Positions 1-6,493 of a DNA stretch of 17,246 nt are shown one piece after another. How positions within the stretch are numbered: the first letter of the stretch is position 1; every line of letters starts with the position of its first letter. The position numbers and the translations under genes were made by a program. The DNA lies in NCBI GenBank assembly GCA_964519245.1, contig CAZFLK010000128.1:1-17246 (forward strand), read 5' to 3'. Below the pieces are notes generated by a model. It did not search any database, was not told the DNA's origin, and saw only the letters and a list, made by a program, of their open reading frames with translations. Source of the DNA: JAYPEY01 sp964519245. GTDB taxonomy: Bacteria; Verrucomicrobiota; Verrucomicrobiia; Limisphaerales; JAYPEY01.

Positions 1-552
1 CAAGCGGCACGAGAAAGAATGCAGACGTTCCTGCGGAAAGCCATGACGGGACCTGAAATGAAATCCGATCTCGGAAGAATCTATTCGGCGGCGTTTACAG
101 CCGAGCAAACACCCGATCTCATCGCGTTCTTCAAAACTCCCGAAGGCGAGGCCTACATCGACCAGCAGAGCTTCATCACGAAGGAGTCAATGAAAGTGTC
201 CGAGGCTCTGTTTGAGCCACTCTTGGAAGATCTGTTCGAGTCTGAGGAAGCCGAGGGCGCAGTGGGGGCCTTGTTCGAGGGAATGGCCGAGTCCGCCTTG
301 TCCTCAGAGGGTGGAATGTCCGCCAAGAATACCTGTATCATGCACCTTAAACATATTGACGGAGCCAAACAGCAATGGGCCCTCGACAACAGGAAGAACG
401 CGGTGGACATGCCGACTAAATCCGACCTCTATGGACGCTCTAAGTATATCAAGGCGGAGCCGAAATGCCCCGAGGGCGGCGCATATACCATAAGAAATAT
501 AGGCGAGGACCCCACGTGCTCGCTCGGGGCAAGCCATGGACATTCACTCTGA
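1..552 (+). CDS. DUF2059-like protein with Cys-rich C-terminal module (5' end outside window)
   Basis: The reading frame is open to base 1, so the ATG at 19 need not be the true start and the N-terminus (perhaps with a signal peptide) may lie outside the window. Numbered from that ATG, residues 15-75 are helical and acidic and resemble DUF2059 (IYSAAFTAEQTPDLIAFFKT, then PEGEAYI). Residues 80-100 form a Gly/Ala/Ser/Glu linker. Residues 104-177 carry Cys106, Cys150 and Cys167 with AKQQWALDN, KYIKAEPKCPEGGAYTI and GEDPTCS, ending in GHSL. That tail is the type seen at the end of verrucomicrobial secreted or pseudopilin-like proteins, from my recall of family patterns. The protein probably acts outside the cytoplasm, but its function is unknown. 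The pairing of two modules is unusual. I am fairly sure this is a real gene and much less sure of any role. Confidence 0.72.
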   Translation, partial: QAARERMQTFLRKAMTGPEMKSDLGRIYSAAFTAEQTPDLIAFFKTPEGEAYIDQQSFITKESMKVSEALFEPLLEDLFESEEAEGAVGALFEGMAESALSSEGGMSAKNTCIMHLKHIDGAKQQWALDNRKNAVDMPTKSDLYGRSKYIKAEPKCPEGGAYTIRNIGEDPTCSLGASHGHSL

Positions 553-876
553 GCGTCGGTATTCCCCAATTCGCGTTTCAGCCGTTTGGGGTGTTTGCGC
601 CCCAACGTGAGGAGGATGCGCCTTCCTTCCCACCTGGCAGGAAGGCGGAAAATGATCTTCCTCCCGTTATTTGCGAGCCCCCCGCCCCCTTCGAATACGG
701 GACAGGACGGGACACTCGAAACGTCATTTCGTGCATGATCGTGCGAGACCCGATCCAGACTTCGAAAACGGTCGTTCAGCATAACACCATCACACACAAC
801 AGGATCGCGCACGACCGCGTATAATGCGTCGAAAAAATTCCTGACCTCGTTTGATTTCGACTCCCGCCGCCTCCAC
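553..876. other. Gene-free stretch with two GC-rich hairpins
   Basis: I see no convincing coding region here. Open frames on both strands have low-complexity Arg/Pro/Ser-rich translations and run into the downstream palindromic repeat. Two inverted repeats follow the stop of the first gene: TTGGGG (586-591) pairing with CCCCAA (600-605), and CGCCTTCCT (619-627) pairing with AGGAAGGCG (639-647, 11-base loop). Neither is followed by a T-run, so they are at best weak terminators or mRNA 3' structures. The rest holds nothing I can name. Confidence 0.5.
619..647 (+). terminator. Possible 3' hairpin after the first gene
   Basis: A perfect 9-bp stem, CGCCTTCCT / AGGAAGGCG, closes an 11-base loop 66 bases after the stop codon at 552. 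No U-tract follows (the next bases are GAAAATGATC), so intrinsic termination is doubtful. It could instead be a stabilising 3' structure or a chance hairpin. Confidence 0.25.
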
Positions 877-988
877 CATCCTTCGCTCGCCAATCGACGC
901 CAGTCGATGGGCGAGCGAAGGATGCCCTCCGAAGCCTCGGCGAAGGGGGGCAATTGACGAAACGAGCTACGGATGGCGAGCCATCTGC
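877..988. repeat. REP-like palindromic element, copy 1
   Basis: The element begins with a near-perfect palindrome. A left arm at 877-898 (CATCCTTCGCTCGCC then AATCGAC) pairs with a right arm at 903-924 over 22 bases with a single A/C mismatch, around the 4-base loop GCCA. After a GC-rich spacer comes a second conserved block at 962-988, which contains the small inverted repeat GATGGC-GA-GCCATC (972-985). Bases 886-931 are identical to 1021-1066 and bases 962-988 are identical to 1099-1125, so the composite unit recurs about 136 bases downstream. The structure resembles REP/BIME elements: a long hairpin, non-coding, and placed beside a small nuclease gene. Confidence 0.85.
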
Positions 989-1020
989 CTGCAAGGCCAA
1001 ATCGCTACAACAAACAAGGC

Positions 1021-1125
1021 CTCGCCAATCGACGCCAGTCGATGGGCGAGCGAAGGATGCCCTCCGTAGTTCGCAGAACGAAGGGGGCATTTCACGCGAC
1101 GAGCTACGGATGGCGAGCCATCTGC
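1021..1125. repeat. REP-like palindromic element, copy 2
   Basis: This copy repeats the 46-base core exactly (1021-1066 equals 886-931) and the 27-base tail block exactly (1099-1125 equals 962-988), with a diverged spacer between them. The left arm of the palindrome is shortened: bases before CTCGCC no longer pair with the GAAGGATG of the right arm, so the hairpin is about 13 bp with one mismatch rather than 22. The spacer has its own small inverted repeat, GTTC-GCA-GAAC. Exact conservation of two blocks with a variable spacer suggests mobilisation or gene conversion of the element rather than simple tandem slippage. Confidence 0.82.
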
Positions 1126-1231
1126 AACTTGTCATCAAGGATGAATCGCCGGGAGAAACGCGGGCTCGTCTTCCGAATCCTTGGTAAAGAAAGGGCGAAG
1201 AGGGGATGAATCACCAAAACAAACGAATCTC

Positions 1232-1471
1232 ATGCACTACGCCTACATCCTCCGCAGTGTGAATCACCCTGAGATGCGCTACATTGGCTCCACGTCCGAT
1301 CTCAAGTCCCGGCTTGCCGCGCACAACGCCGGAAAGAACCCATCGACCGCGAAGGGGCGTCCTTGGAAGATCGAACTCTACATCGCGTTCGAATCCCTCG
1401 CCAAAGCCAGAGCCTTTGAGAAATACCTCAAGTCAGGGTCGGGGCATGCCTTCGTAAAACGTCACTTCTGA
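1232..1471 (+). CDS. Small GIY-YIG family nuclease
   Basis: A 79-residue single-domain GIY-YIG protein. The GIY-type strand is YAYIL (3-7), the YIG strand is RYIGST (16-21), the catalytic Arg is probably Arg27 in LKSRLAAHN, and the metal-ligand Glu is probably Glu63 in AFEKYLK. Length and motif spacing match the stand-alone UvrC-N-terminal-like (UPF0213-type) group, which lacks UvrC's other domains and whose roles are poorly known. I chose the ATG at 1232 because the domain begins directly there; an in-frame upstream start at 1181 would add 17 residues without family resemblance. No good Shine-Dalgarno precedes it. The gene starts 107 bases after the second REP-like element. A DNA nuclease directly beside palindromic repeats suggests a functional link (see findings), which is inference. 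Confidence 0.85.
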   Translation: MHYAYILRSVNHPEMRYIGSTSDLKSRLAAHNAGKNPSTAKGRPWKIELYIAFESLAKARAFEKYLKSGSGHAFVKRHF

Positions 1472-1555
1472 CACCGTAGCCTGTTTCTTCGGATGATCCC
1501 GATGGCGCGATGCCGGCCGTGCTGCGACGTCTTCTCCTTGCTCAGTGAACGAGGG

Positions 1556-3484
1556 TTAGTTGAACTCCCCCGCCAAACCCGCCACGAACTCCAGGGTGGT
1601 CGCGAAGGGCAGGGAATCGTAGGCGCCGAAGAGATTTGTTTTCTGCCGCAGCTTGGCGCGGGTTGTCGCCGGGCTGGTGATGCCGCAGAGAAAGCGGGTG
1701 AGCTGCCGGGCGGTTCGGATCGACTCGTGGCCCTCGGAGGTCAGAGCGCGCACCCGTTCTTCGTCCTGCCGGGTGAAGGTCCGTGGCTCCGCGTCGCCAA
1801 GTGGAGAAGCCTTCTCCCCCAGGCAGCGGCAACAATGCCCGCAGTCGTCGCGCTCCTCGCCGAAGTAGCCGAGGAGATGCCGGGTGAGGCACCCGTCGTG
1901 CCGCGCGAGTTCCAGAACCCCTTGGATGCGTTCGATGTCGTTGCTTTCGCGCTTCTGAAAGCGGGCGTTCAGCGAGGCGACGAAGGCGGTCATGTCCTCC
2001 GGGATCCGCAGTCGGCGATAGCCCTGGCGCACGCCTGCGACCTGCAGGATCAAATCGCCCTTCTCTTCGAGATAGCCCAGCGCGGCCACGATGCGGTCCC
2101 GGGGTTGCCCGATGGTCTGGCTCACCTGCGTCGTGTCCAGCGTCAGCCATTTGGTTCCTTTTCGGGCATGTCGGAACACGCTTCTCAGGAACTCGGCCTT
2201 TTCGCCGCTGACCCGGGCAAACATCTCCGAGGAAGGGCATTGGGGCTGGAACTTGTACTCGCTGTAGAAGGGGCCGGTGGAGGCGAGGCAGCCTTCCAGT
2301 TCGAGGTAGGTGAGCAATGTCTTCACCACTAGCGGCCGCACATCGAACTGGCCGGACAATTCGTATTCCGAAACATCGAACACCTCTCCCGCCTCGAAAA
2401 TGCGCCGTGTGAATTCTTCGACTGTCCCGGGTTCGGGCGTGTCGCCATAGCTGAAGTTCTCCAATGTGACGACGTCGTCCGCCGAGGCGAGCATCTCGCA
2501 CACGGAGGGTTCCCCATCCCGGCCCGCGCGACCGATTTCCTGGGAGTAGCTCTCCAACCCCTTGGGCAGGTTGTAGTGATAGACATAACGTATATCCGAC
2601 TTGTCGACGCCCATGCCGAAGGCAATGGTGGCGACAATGATCGCATCCGGCGAACTCATGAAGGCGTCCTGAATCGCCGTGCGATCCTCGCTCTTCAGGC
2701 CGGCGTGATAGGCGGTCGCCTTGAGCCCCTTGGCGGAGAGATACGCGGCCGCCTCCTCGGCTGTTCGCTGCAGCGTGACGTAGACAATCGTCGAGCCGGG
2801 CGGTCGTTCGCGAATCCGCTCGAGCAGGAGCTGATTGCGGTCGCGTCCCGAGCCGGGGATGACGCTCAGTTCCAGGTTCGACCGATAGAAGCCGGTATGC
2901 ACTTCGTCGTCGGCGGCGATATCGAACGCGGCGCGCACATCCTTCGCGACCGCCGGAGTCGCGGTCGCGGTCAGGGCCAGCGTCCGTTCCACATTCAGGT
3001 CCTTCGCCAACTGCGCGATCTTGAGATAGTCTGGCCGGAAGTTGTGTCCCCATTCACTGATGCAATGGGCTTCATCGATCGCGAGCAGTGAAATCCGCTG
3101 GCGTCCGATCGCCCGCAGGAAGCGTTCGTTGCCCAGTCGCTCGGGCGAGATATAGAGCAGCTTCAGATTGCCCGCGTAGAGATCATCGAACAGCGCGCGG
3201 TTTTCCTCCTTGGTCAAGGTGGAATCCAGCCGGGCTGCGGGCGCGCCCTTGGCGATGAGAAAATCCAGTTGGTCCTTCATCAGCGCGATCAACGGGGAGA
3301 TCACGACCGTCAAGCCGTCGAGCATCAGCGCGGGCAACTGGTAGCAGAGACTCTTGCCGCCGCCGGTCGGAAAAATCGCCAACACCGACCTGCCCTCCAG
3401 CAGGCGCGAGATCGCGGCTTCCTGCCCTTCGCGAAAGCCGTCGAAGCCGAATCGTTCTTTGAGTTGTCGTTGCAGTTCTGACAT
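1556..3484 (-). CDS. recQ: ATP-dependent DNA helicase, RecQ family
   Basis: A 642-residue superfamily 2 helicase that unwinds DNA 3'-5' in recombination and fork repair. Motif 0 is FREGQ (17-21), Walker A GGGKS (41-45), DEAH (137-140), motif III LTATATP (171-177), and motifs V-VI are ATIAFGMGVDKSDIRYV and QEIGRAGRDG (315-324). A winged-helix-like region spans roughly 370-500. The zinc-type cysteines (Cys532, 548, 551, 552/554, in DDCGHCCRC) lie after it, not directly after the helicase core as in E. coli RecQ, and there is no HRDC domain. This matches a shorter RecQ architecture I associate with Bacteroidota and PVC bacteria. The start at 3484 places MSELQ just before motif 0, with AGGA nine bases upstream. 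The frame stays open 34 codons further upstream with no family resemblance. Confidence 0.95.
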   Translation of the reverse strand: MSELQRQLKERFGFDGFREGQEAAISRLLEGRSVLAIFPTGGGKSLCYQLPALMLDGLTVVISPLIALMKDQLDFLIAKGAPAARLDSTLTKEENRALFDDLYAGNLKLLYISPERLGNERFLRAIGRQRISLLAIDEAHCISEWGHNFRPDYLKIAQLAKDLNVERTLALTATATPAVAKDVRAAFDIAADDEVHTGFYRSNLELSVIPGSGRDRNQLLLERIRERPPGSTIVYVTLQRTAEEAAAYLSAKGLKATAYHAGLKSEDRTAIQDAFMSSPDAIIVATIAFGMGVDKSDIRYVYHYNLPKGLESYSQEIGRAGRDGEPSVCEMLASADDVVTLENFSYGDTPEPGTVEEFTRRIFEAGEVFDVSEYELSGQFDVRPLVVKTLLTYLELEGCLASTGPFYSEYKFQPQCPSSEMFARVSGEKAEFLRSVFRHARKGTKWLTLDTTQVSQTIGQPRDRIVAALGYLEEKGDLILQVAGVRQGYRRLRIPEDMTAFVASLNARFQKRESNDIERIQGVLELARHDGCLTRHLLGYFGEERDDCGHCCRCLGEKASPLGDAEPRTFTRQDEERVRALTSEGHESIRTARQLTRFLCGITSPATTRAKLRQKTNLFGAYDSLPFATTLEFVAGLAGEFN

Positions 3485-3720
3485 GGGCGGTGATCCTGAA
3501 AAGAATTGGGGGAATGACTCCGAAACAAAGCCGGTTTGCCGCCCGATCGAATGAAATGCAAGCGCTTCCAGGTGCCAGGTGAACATTTCTTCCTGAAATG
3601 TCGCGAATAGAACATCAAACGGGCTGAATCCGGCAGTTCGCGAACGACAAGTACGATGAATGATCGCCTATGAAAGCGGGATTTCAGTGGGCGTGGCGGC
3701 GTTCACCCCGCGCCGAGGAC

Positions 3721-4083
3721 TCAGACGGCGCTGAGGAATCCAGTCAGCAACCATGCGTTTACGGCGCCAAAGATAAACGCGGGTAAACATTCACGCACAC
3801 CGTCGTTGATTCTGCGGCGAACGACCAAGGCCAGAAGCATTTGGGTTGTCAGTCCTGCCGCCGCTGCGGCCCCGGCCAATGGAAAAATGAGCCCTCCAGA
3901 TAGTCCGACGACAGCGAGGAATTGGGTAAGCCCGGTCAACCGGCGGTAACGTTCCATGCCGTAGCGGGCGAACTCCCGTTTCATGTGCGCTGAAACAAGG
4001 CAGTTGATCGAGTAGATCAGAAAGGAGATCGCGCATAGCAAAACGATCATTCTGAACGACAAGTTGTCCACGACAGGGGTCAT
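3721..4083 (-). CDS. DoxX-like four-helix membrane protein
   Basis: A 120-residue integral membrane protein with about four hydrophobic segments: residues 10-30 (FRMIVLLCAISFLIYSINCL), 50-72, 72-88 and 100-120. The segment HMKREFARYGMERYRRLTG after the first helix is the signature-like loop of the DoxX_2 group, where a small helix-rich protein carries a conserved F-x-x-Y/W-x(5)-R-x-x-x-G. Biochemical function is not established for this group; some DoxX relatives are tied to quinone or thiosulfate metabolism. The stop is 236 bases from the start of recQ. Its start has a promoter-like pair immediately upstream and only a weak AAGG before the ATG. A second DoxX-like gene lies at 8246-8611. Confidence 0.75.
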   Translation of the reverse strand: MTPVVDNLSFRMIVLLCAISFLIYSINCLVSAHMKREFARYGMERYRRLTGLTQFLAVVGLSGGLIFPLAGAAAAAGLTTQMLLALVVRRRINDGVRECLPAFIFGAVNAWLLTGFLSAV

Positions 4084-4087
4084 CGCC

Positions 4088-4117
4088 TTAATAGCGTCGC
4101 TCTTTCTTGGAATGCAA
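4088..4117 (-). promoter_or_regulatory. Putative promoter of the DoxX-like gene, with little or no leader
   Basis: On the minus strand TTGCAT (4117-4112) and TATTAA (4093-4088) are separated by 18 bases, giving four of six matches to each sigma-70 hexamer. The -10 box ends only four bases before the ATG at 4083, so transcription would start at or beside the start codon. Pattern-based only. Confidence 0.35.
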
Positions 4118-4332
4118 GAGCTCTTCGTTCTCGATGGTCGACCCGGGCCAAAGCCGCCAGCGCCAATTGGATCACGGCTCCTGGGAGAGGGGGCAAGATG
4201 CGAGCGCTGAACTTAGCTTCCTCGTTTCGCCCGGAATGCCATGGCGGCTGAAGGCTGTGGAGACGAAGCAGCATGGAGCGAAGGCGTGACTGGGGTCCGA
4301 ATCGGACGCTGGGCTACGGCTCGGCAGGCCCG

Positions 4333-5559
4333 CTACGGATGACCCCTTTCGAGCGTCCGGCAAACCAGCCAGCTCATGACACAGGCGATGGCGATCAGGG
4401 CGATGTTGCCAACCAACAAGGCCGGGAAACCGAGGCCGCGATCCAGCAGCCAACCAAAGGAAGCGGGGCTGAGCGAGGTGCCGAATACCGCCAGGCTGCC
4501 GCCCAGGCTCTTGATGGCACCGAGGTGGCGAACGCCGTAGAGCTCGGCCCACAAGGACGAGGTGGCGCTTCCTTTCATACCGAGGCAAAGCCCCGTCAAC
4601 GCCAGGTAGATCCCGGCCGCGATGACGTGGTCGGAGATCAACAGAACGCCCATGCCGAGGGCCATGGGCAGTGTCAGGAAGGGAAAGATTCGCGCGGCGC
4701 CATAGCGGTCGATGGCCGGGCCGATGGCGAGCGAGGAGAGGATGCGCGCAATGGCGAAGCCGACGAAGCCGAAGGCCATTGTCTCCAGTGTCCAGCCCTT
4801 GAACTCGGCGAGGCTGGCCTGGTGAATGATCAGGCCGGTCACGGCGATGGGCAGGACCAGGATCGAGGGGAGCAGGAGGTAGAATCGCGGGTCGCGCAGC
4901 ACGTGACCGCGCGTCCATTCCTTCTCGGCAGCATCGCTGGCATCGCCCGCCTTGGACTGTCGAGGGTGGTTGTCGACATCTGAATGGCGCAGTAGGGCGA
5001 TAATGGCGGGGACAAGAATCAGAGCGACGCAGGCGGCCTGGATCGTCCAGACGGATCGCCAACCGACGGCGGCAATCAGGGTGACAACGATCGCCGGAAG
5101 CGCGCCTTCGCCGATGGCGAAGCCTGTGCTGGAAACGCTTAGCGCCTTGCCTCGATTGACCGAGAAGTTTCGCGCCATGGTGGTTGAGGCTGTGTGGCCG
5201 CAGAGTCCCTGTCCCGACAATCGCAGGAGGAGCAGGCAGGCGAAGAGTTGCCACCAAGTCTGGATTGCCGACATGGCCAGGCAACCCAGGCCCACGCCGA
5301 TGGCAACGCCGAGCGCATAGCGACGGACGGGAACGTCGTCGATCCAGCGTCCGACAAAGGGCAAGGCTCCGGCGCTGCACAGGGTTGCCAGGGAATACAA
5401 GCCGCCGAACTCCGCGGCAGAGAGTCCCAGCCCCTTGTCGAAGCTGGGCACGAACAAGGAGATCAGGAAGGTCTGTCCGAAGCTCGAGAAGAACGTCATG
5501 AACATGCCGAAGGCGAGCAGCCTACGGTTGTCTCGAATGAATTGGGCGTAGTTCCTCAT
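4333..5559 (-). CDS. Major facilitator superfamily transporter
   Basis: A 408-residue polytopic protein with about twelve hydrophobic helices, starting MRNYAQFIRDNRRLLAFGMF. The loop between helices 2 and 3 carries GRWIDDVPVRRYA, the MFS motif-A equivalent (G-x-x-x-D-x-x-x-x-R-R), and the second half has a matching IGPAIDRYGAARIF. The central cytoplasmic loop (about residues 190-215) is charged. Small-molecule exporter or importer; the substrate cannot be read from sequence. The frame remains open through two upstream 102-bp repeats to 5793, but that extension is repeat translation (PPSHEGGYLH twice), so I placed the start at 5559, where the hydrophobic protein begins. No clear Shine-Dalgarno is present. 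It is transcribed away from the selenoprotein gene. Confidence 0.88.
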   Translation of the reverse strand: MRNYAQFIRDNRRLLAFGMFMTFFSSFGQTFLISLFVPSFDKGLGLSAAEFGGLYSLATLCSAGALPFVGRWIDDVPVRRYALGVAIGVGLGCLAMSAIQTWWQLFACLLLLRLSGQGLCGHTASTTMARNFSVNRGKALSVSSTGFAIGEGALPAIVVTLIAAVGWRSVWTIQAACVALILVPAIIALLRHSDVDNHPRQSKAGDASDAAEKEWTRGHVLRDPRFYLLLPSILVLPIAVTGLIIHQASLAEFKGWTLETMAFGFVGFAIARILSSLAIGPAIDRYGAARIFPFLTLPMALGMGVLLISDHVIAAGIYLALTGLCLGMKGSATSSLWAELYGVRHLGAIKSLGGSLAVFGTSLSPASFGWLLDRGLGFPALLVGNIALIAIACVMSWLVCRTLERGHP

Positions 5560-5616
5560 GCGAACGCGATCGGGGGTTGTAGTGAAAGAACGACGGCAAG
5601 TCGAACCCGCACTTGC

Positions 5617-5718
5617 GTGGAGGTAGCCGCCTTCGTGAGAAGGTGGAGCTGGGGCATGAGGGGAAGGGTGTAGCGGACGTGTGTCGTCCACGCTCATACG
5701 AGCGCGGCTACGTGTGAT
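5617..5718. repeat. 102-bp structured tandem repeat, unit 1
   Basis: The first unit runs from GTGGAGGTAG to the base before the next GTGGAGGTAG. It has an outer inverted repeat, GTAGCCGC (5623-5630) with GCGGCTAC (5704-5711), enclosing three hairpins in order: CCTTC-GTGA-GAAGG, GGACG-TGTGT-CGTCC, and CGCTC-ATAC-GAGCG. Read as one strand this is a closed multi-branch fold. It lies upstream of both the MFS gene (minus) and the selenoprotein gene (plus). Confidence 0.85.
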
Positions 5719-5820
5719 GTGGAGGTAGCCGCCTTCGTGAGAAGGTGGAGCTGTGGCATGAGACGGAGGATTTAGCGGACGTGTGTCGTCCACGCTCTCA
5801 CGAGCGCGGCTACGTGTGAT
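5719..5820. repeat. 102-bp structured tandem repeat, unit 2
   Basis: This unit has exactly the same length as unit 1 and high identity to it. The outer stem is kept (GTAGCCGC 5725-5732 with GCGGCTAC 5806-5813), as are the three internal hairpins. The last loop changes from ATAC to TCAC while its CGCTC/GAGCG stem is unchanged. Substitutions visible between the units in this hairpin fall in the loop. Confidence 0.85.
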
Positions 5821-5888
5821 GTGGAGGTATCCGCCTTCGTGAGAAGGTGGAGCTGGGGCATGAGACGAAGGATGTAGCGGACGTGTGT
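5821..5888. repeat. 102-bp repeat, unit 3 (truncated, 68 bp)
   Basis: The third unit matches the others up to GCGGACGTGTGT and then ends abruptly at unrelated sequence (GCGAATTC). It keeps the first hairpin, CCTTC-GTGA-GAAGG, but loses the CGTCC arm, the third hairpin and the right outer arm. Its left outer arm has mutated to GTATCCGC, consistent with relaxed constraint once the partner arm was lost. Confidence 0.8.
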
Positions 5889-5970
5889 TGCGAATTCTGG
5901 CAAAGAGACTAGAGTCCGGGTGGTGAGAAAAAGCCGGACAGAGCAGCAGAAAGCGGACCTCGAGCGTTCA

Positions 5971-6480
5971 ATGCGCGAGGCGGTGAGTCAGCATGGCAAG
6001 TCGCTGTGGGATGTTTCGCACGAGTCGCCGTTGCTGGTGATTTTTCTGCGGCACTTTGGTTGAACGTTTTGTCGTGAGGCGGTGCGTGACGCCGCTGCCC
6101 AACGGGCAGACATTCAGGCCGGAGGTTGCCGAATCGTGTTCGTTCATCTTGCCACGGAGGATCTTGCAAAACTTTTCTTTGAGAAGTTCGGCATGGGTGA
6201 TGTGGACCGTATCAGCGACCCGGACGGGGCGCTGTATGAGGCGTTCGGATTGGATCGCGCGGGTTTGCGGGAGATTCTAAGTCCTTCTGTCTGGTTTCGC
6301 GGGGTGAAGTCGATTCTGGGTCACGGGTTGGGAGTTCCACGCGGCGACACCCTGCGCATGCCTGGCGCCTTTCTGGTGAACCAGGGCAAGGTGGCGAAGA
6401 GTTATTTTCACCAGACCATTGCGGCCCGGCCTGACATGAAGCGGTTTGCAGACGAGGGGGTTCAGGCCTGTCGGATCTGA
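5971..6480 (+). CDS. SelL/AhpC-TSA-like selenoprotein with in-frame TGA (Sec) in a UxxC redox motif
   Basis: Read in one frame from the ATG at 5971, this gives a 169-residue thioredoxin-fold protein interrupted only by TGA at 6061-6063 (residue 31). Upstream is SPLLVIFLRHFG and downstream TFCREAVRDAAAQ, so the TGA sits where family members have the first redox Cys, giving U31-T-F-C34. Reading frame and homology continue on both sides: later motifs are RIVFVHLATED, FGMGDVDRISDPDGALYEAFGL and GDTLRMPGAFLVNQGKV. Relatives are thiol peroxidase or oxidoreductase-like proteins of the SelL/PRXL2 group, acting in the cytoplasm. GTG codons at 5920 and 5923 are alternative starts, adding up to 17 residues; no start has a strong Shine-Dalgarno. 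A hairpin suited to a bacterial SECIS lies 13 bases after the TGA. Starting at the GTG at 6082 would yield a truncated protein without its active site. Nonsense mutation is the alternative but is less likely given the exact catalytic position. Confidence 0.82.
6076..6095 (+). promoter_or_regulatory. Candidate bacterial SECIS hairpin
   Basis: Stem GGCG (6078-6081) pairs with CGCC (6090-6093), with an extra T6083-A6089 pair inside after a bulged G and an outer G6076-C6095 pair across an A/G mismatch. The apical loop starts with G, and the loop region begins 18 bases after the TGA, within the spacing used for bacterial SECIS elements (about 16-37 bases). The stem is short, so this is a reasonable candidate rather than a certain element. 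Confidence 0.5.
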
Positions 6481-6493
6481 GCGTGAGACGATC

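Noticed and set aside
820..825. Perfect TATAAT -10 box
   Set aside because: No reasonable -35 lies 16-18 bases upstream, and no gene starts within 400 bases downstream on that strand.
429..953. Minus-strand open frame of 174 codons
   Set aside because: It runs through the palindromic repeat and overlaps the end of the first gene; composition is low-complexity Arg/Ser/Pro and no family pattern is visible.
4332..4341. GCTACGGATG shared with the palindromic element near 966
   Set aside because: A ten-base match without the flanking blocks; chance is sufficient.
4172..5380. Minus-strand open frame of 402 codons
   Set aside because: It overlaps the MFS gene in another frame, with Arg/Pro/His-rich composition typical of a GC-rich shadow frame.
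5560..5793. Longer N-terminus for the MFS transporter
   Set aside because: The extra 78 codons are the translation of the 102-bp repeats and spacer, which is absent from MFS proteins. The hydrophobic protein begins at 5559.
5617..5888. CRISPR array
   Set aside because: Units are 102 bp, contiguous and without unique spacers, and no cas genes are present.
6082..6480. Truncated peroxiredoxin-like gene starting at GTG 6082
   Set aside because: The same frame continues upstream through a single TGA at the catalytic position with clear family sequence before it, so the longer Sec-containing reading is preferred.
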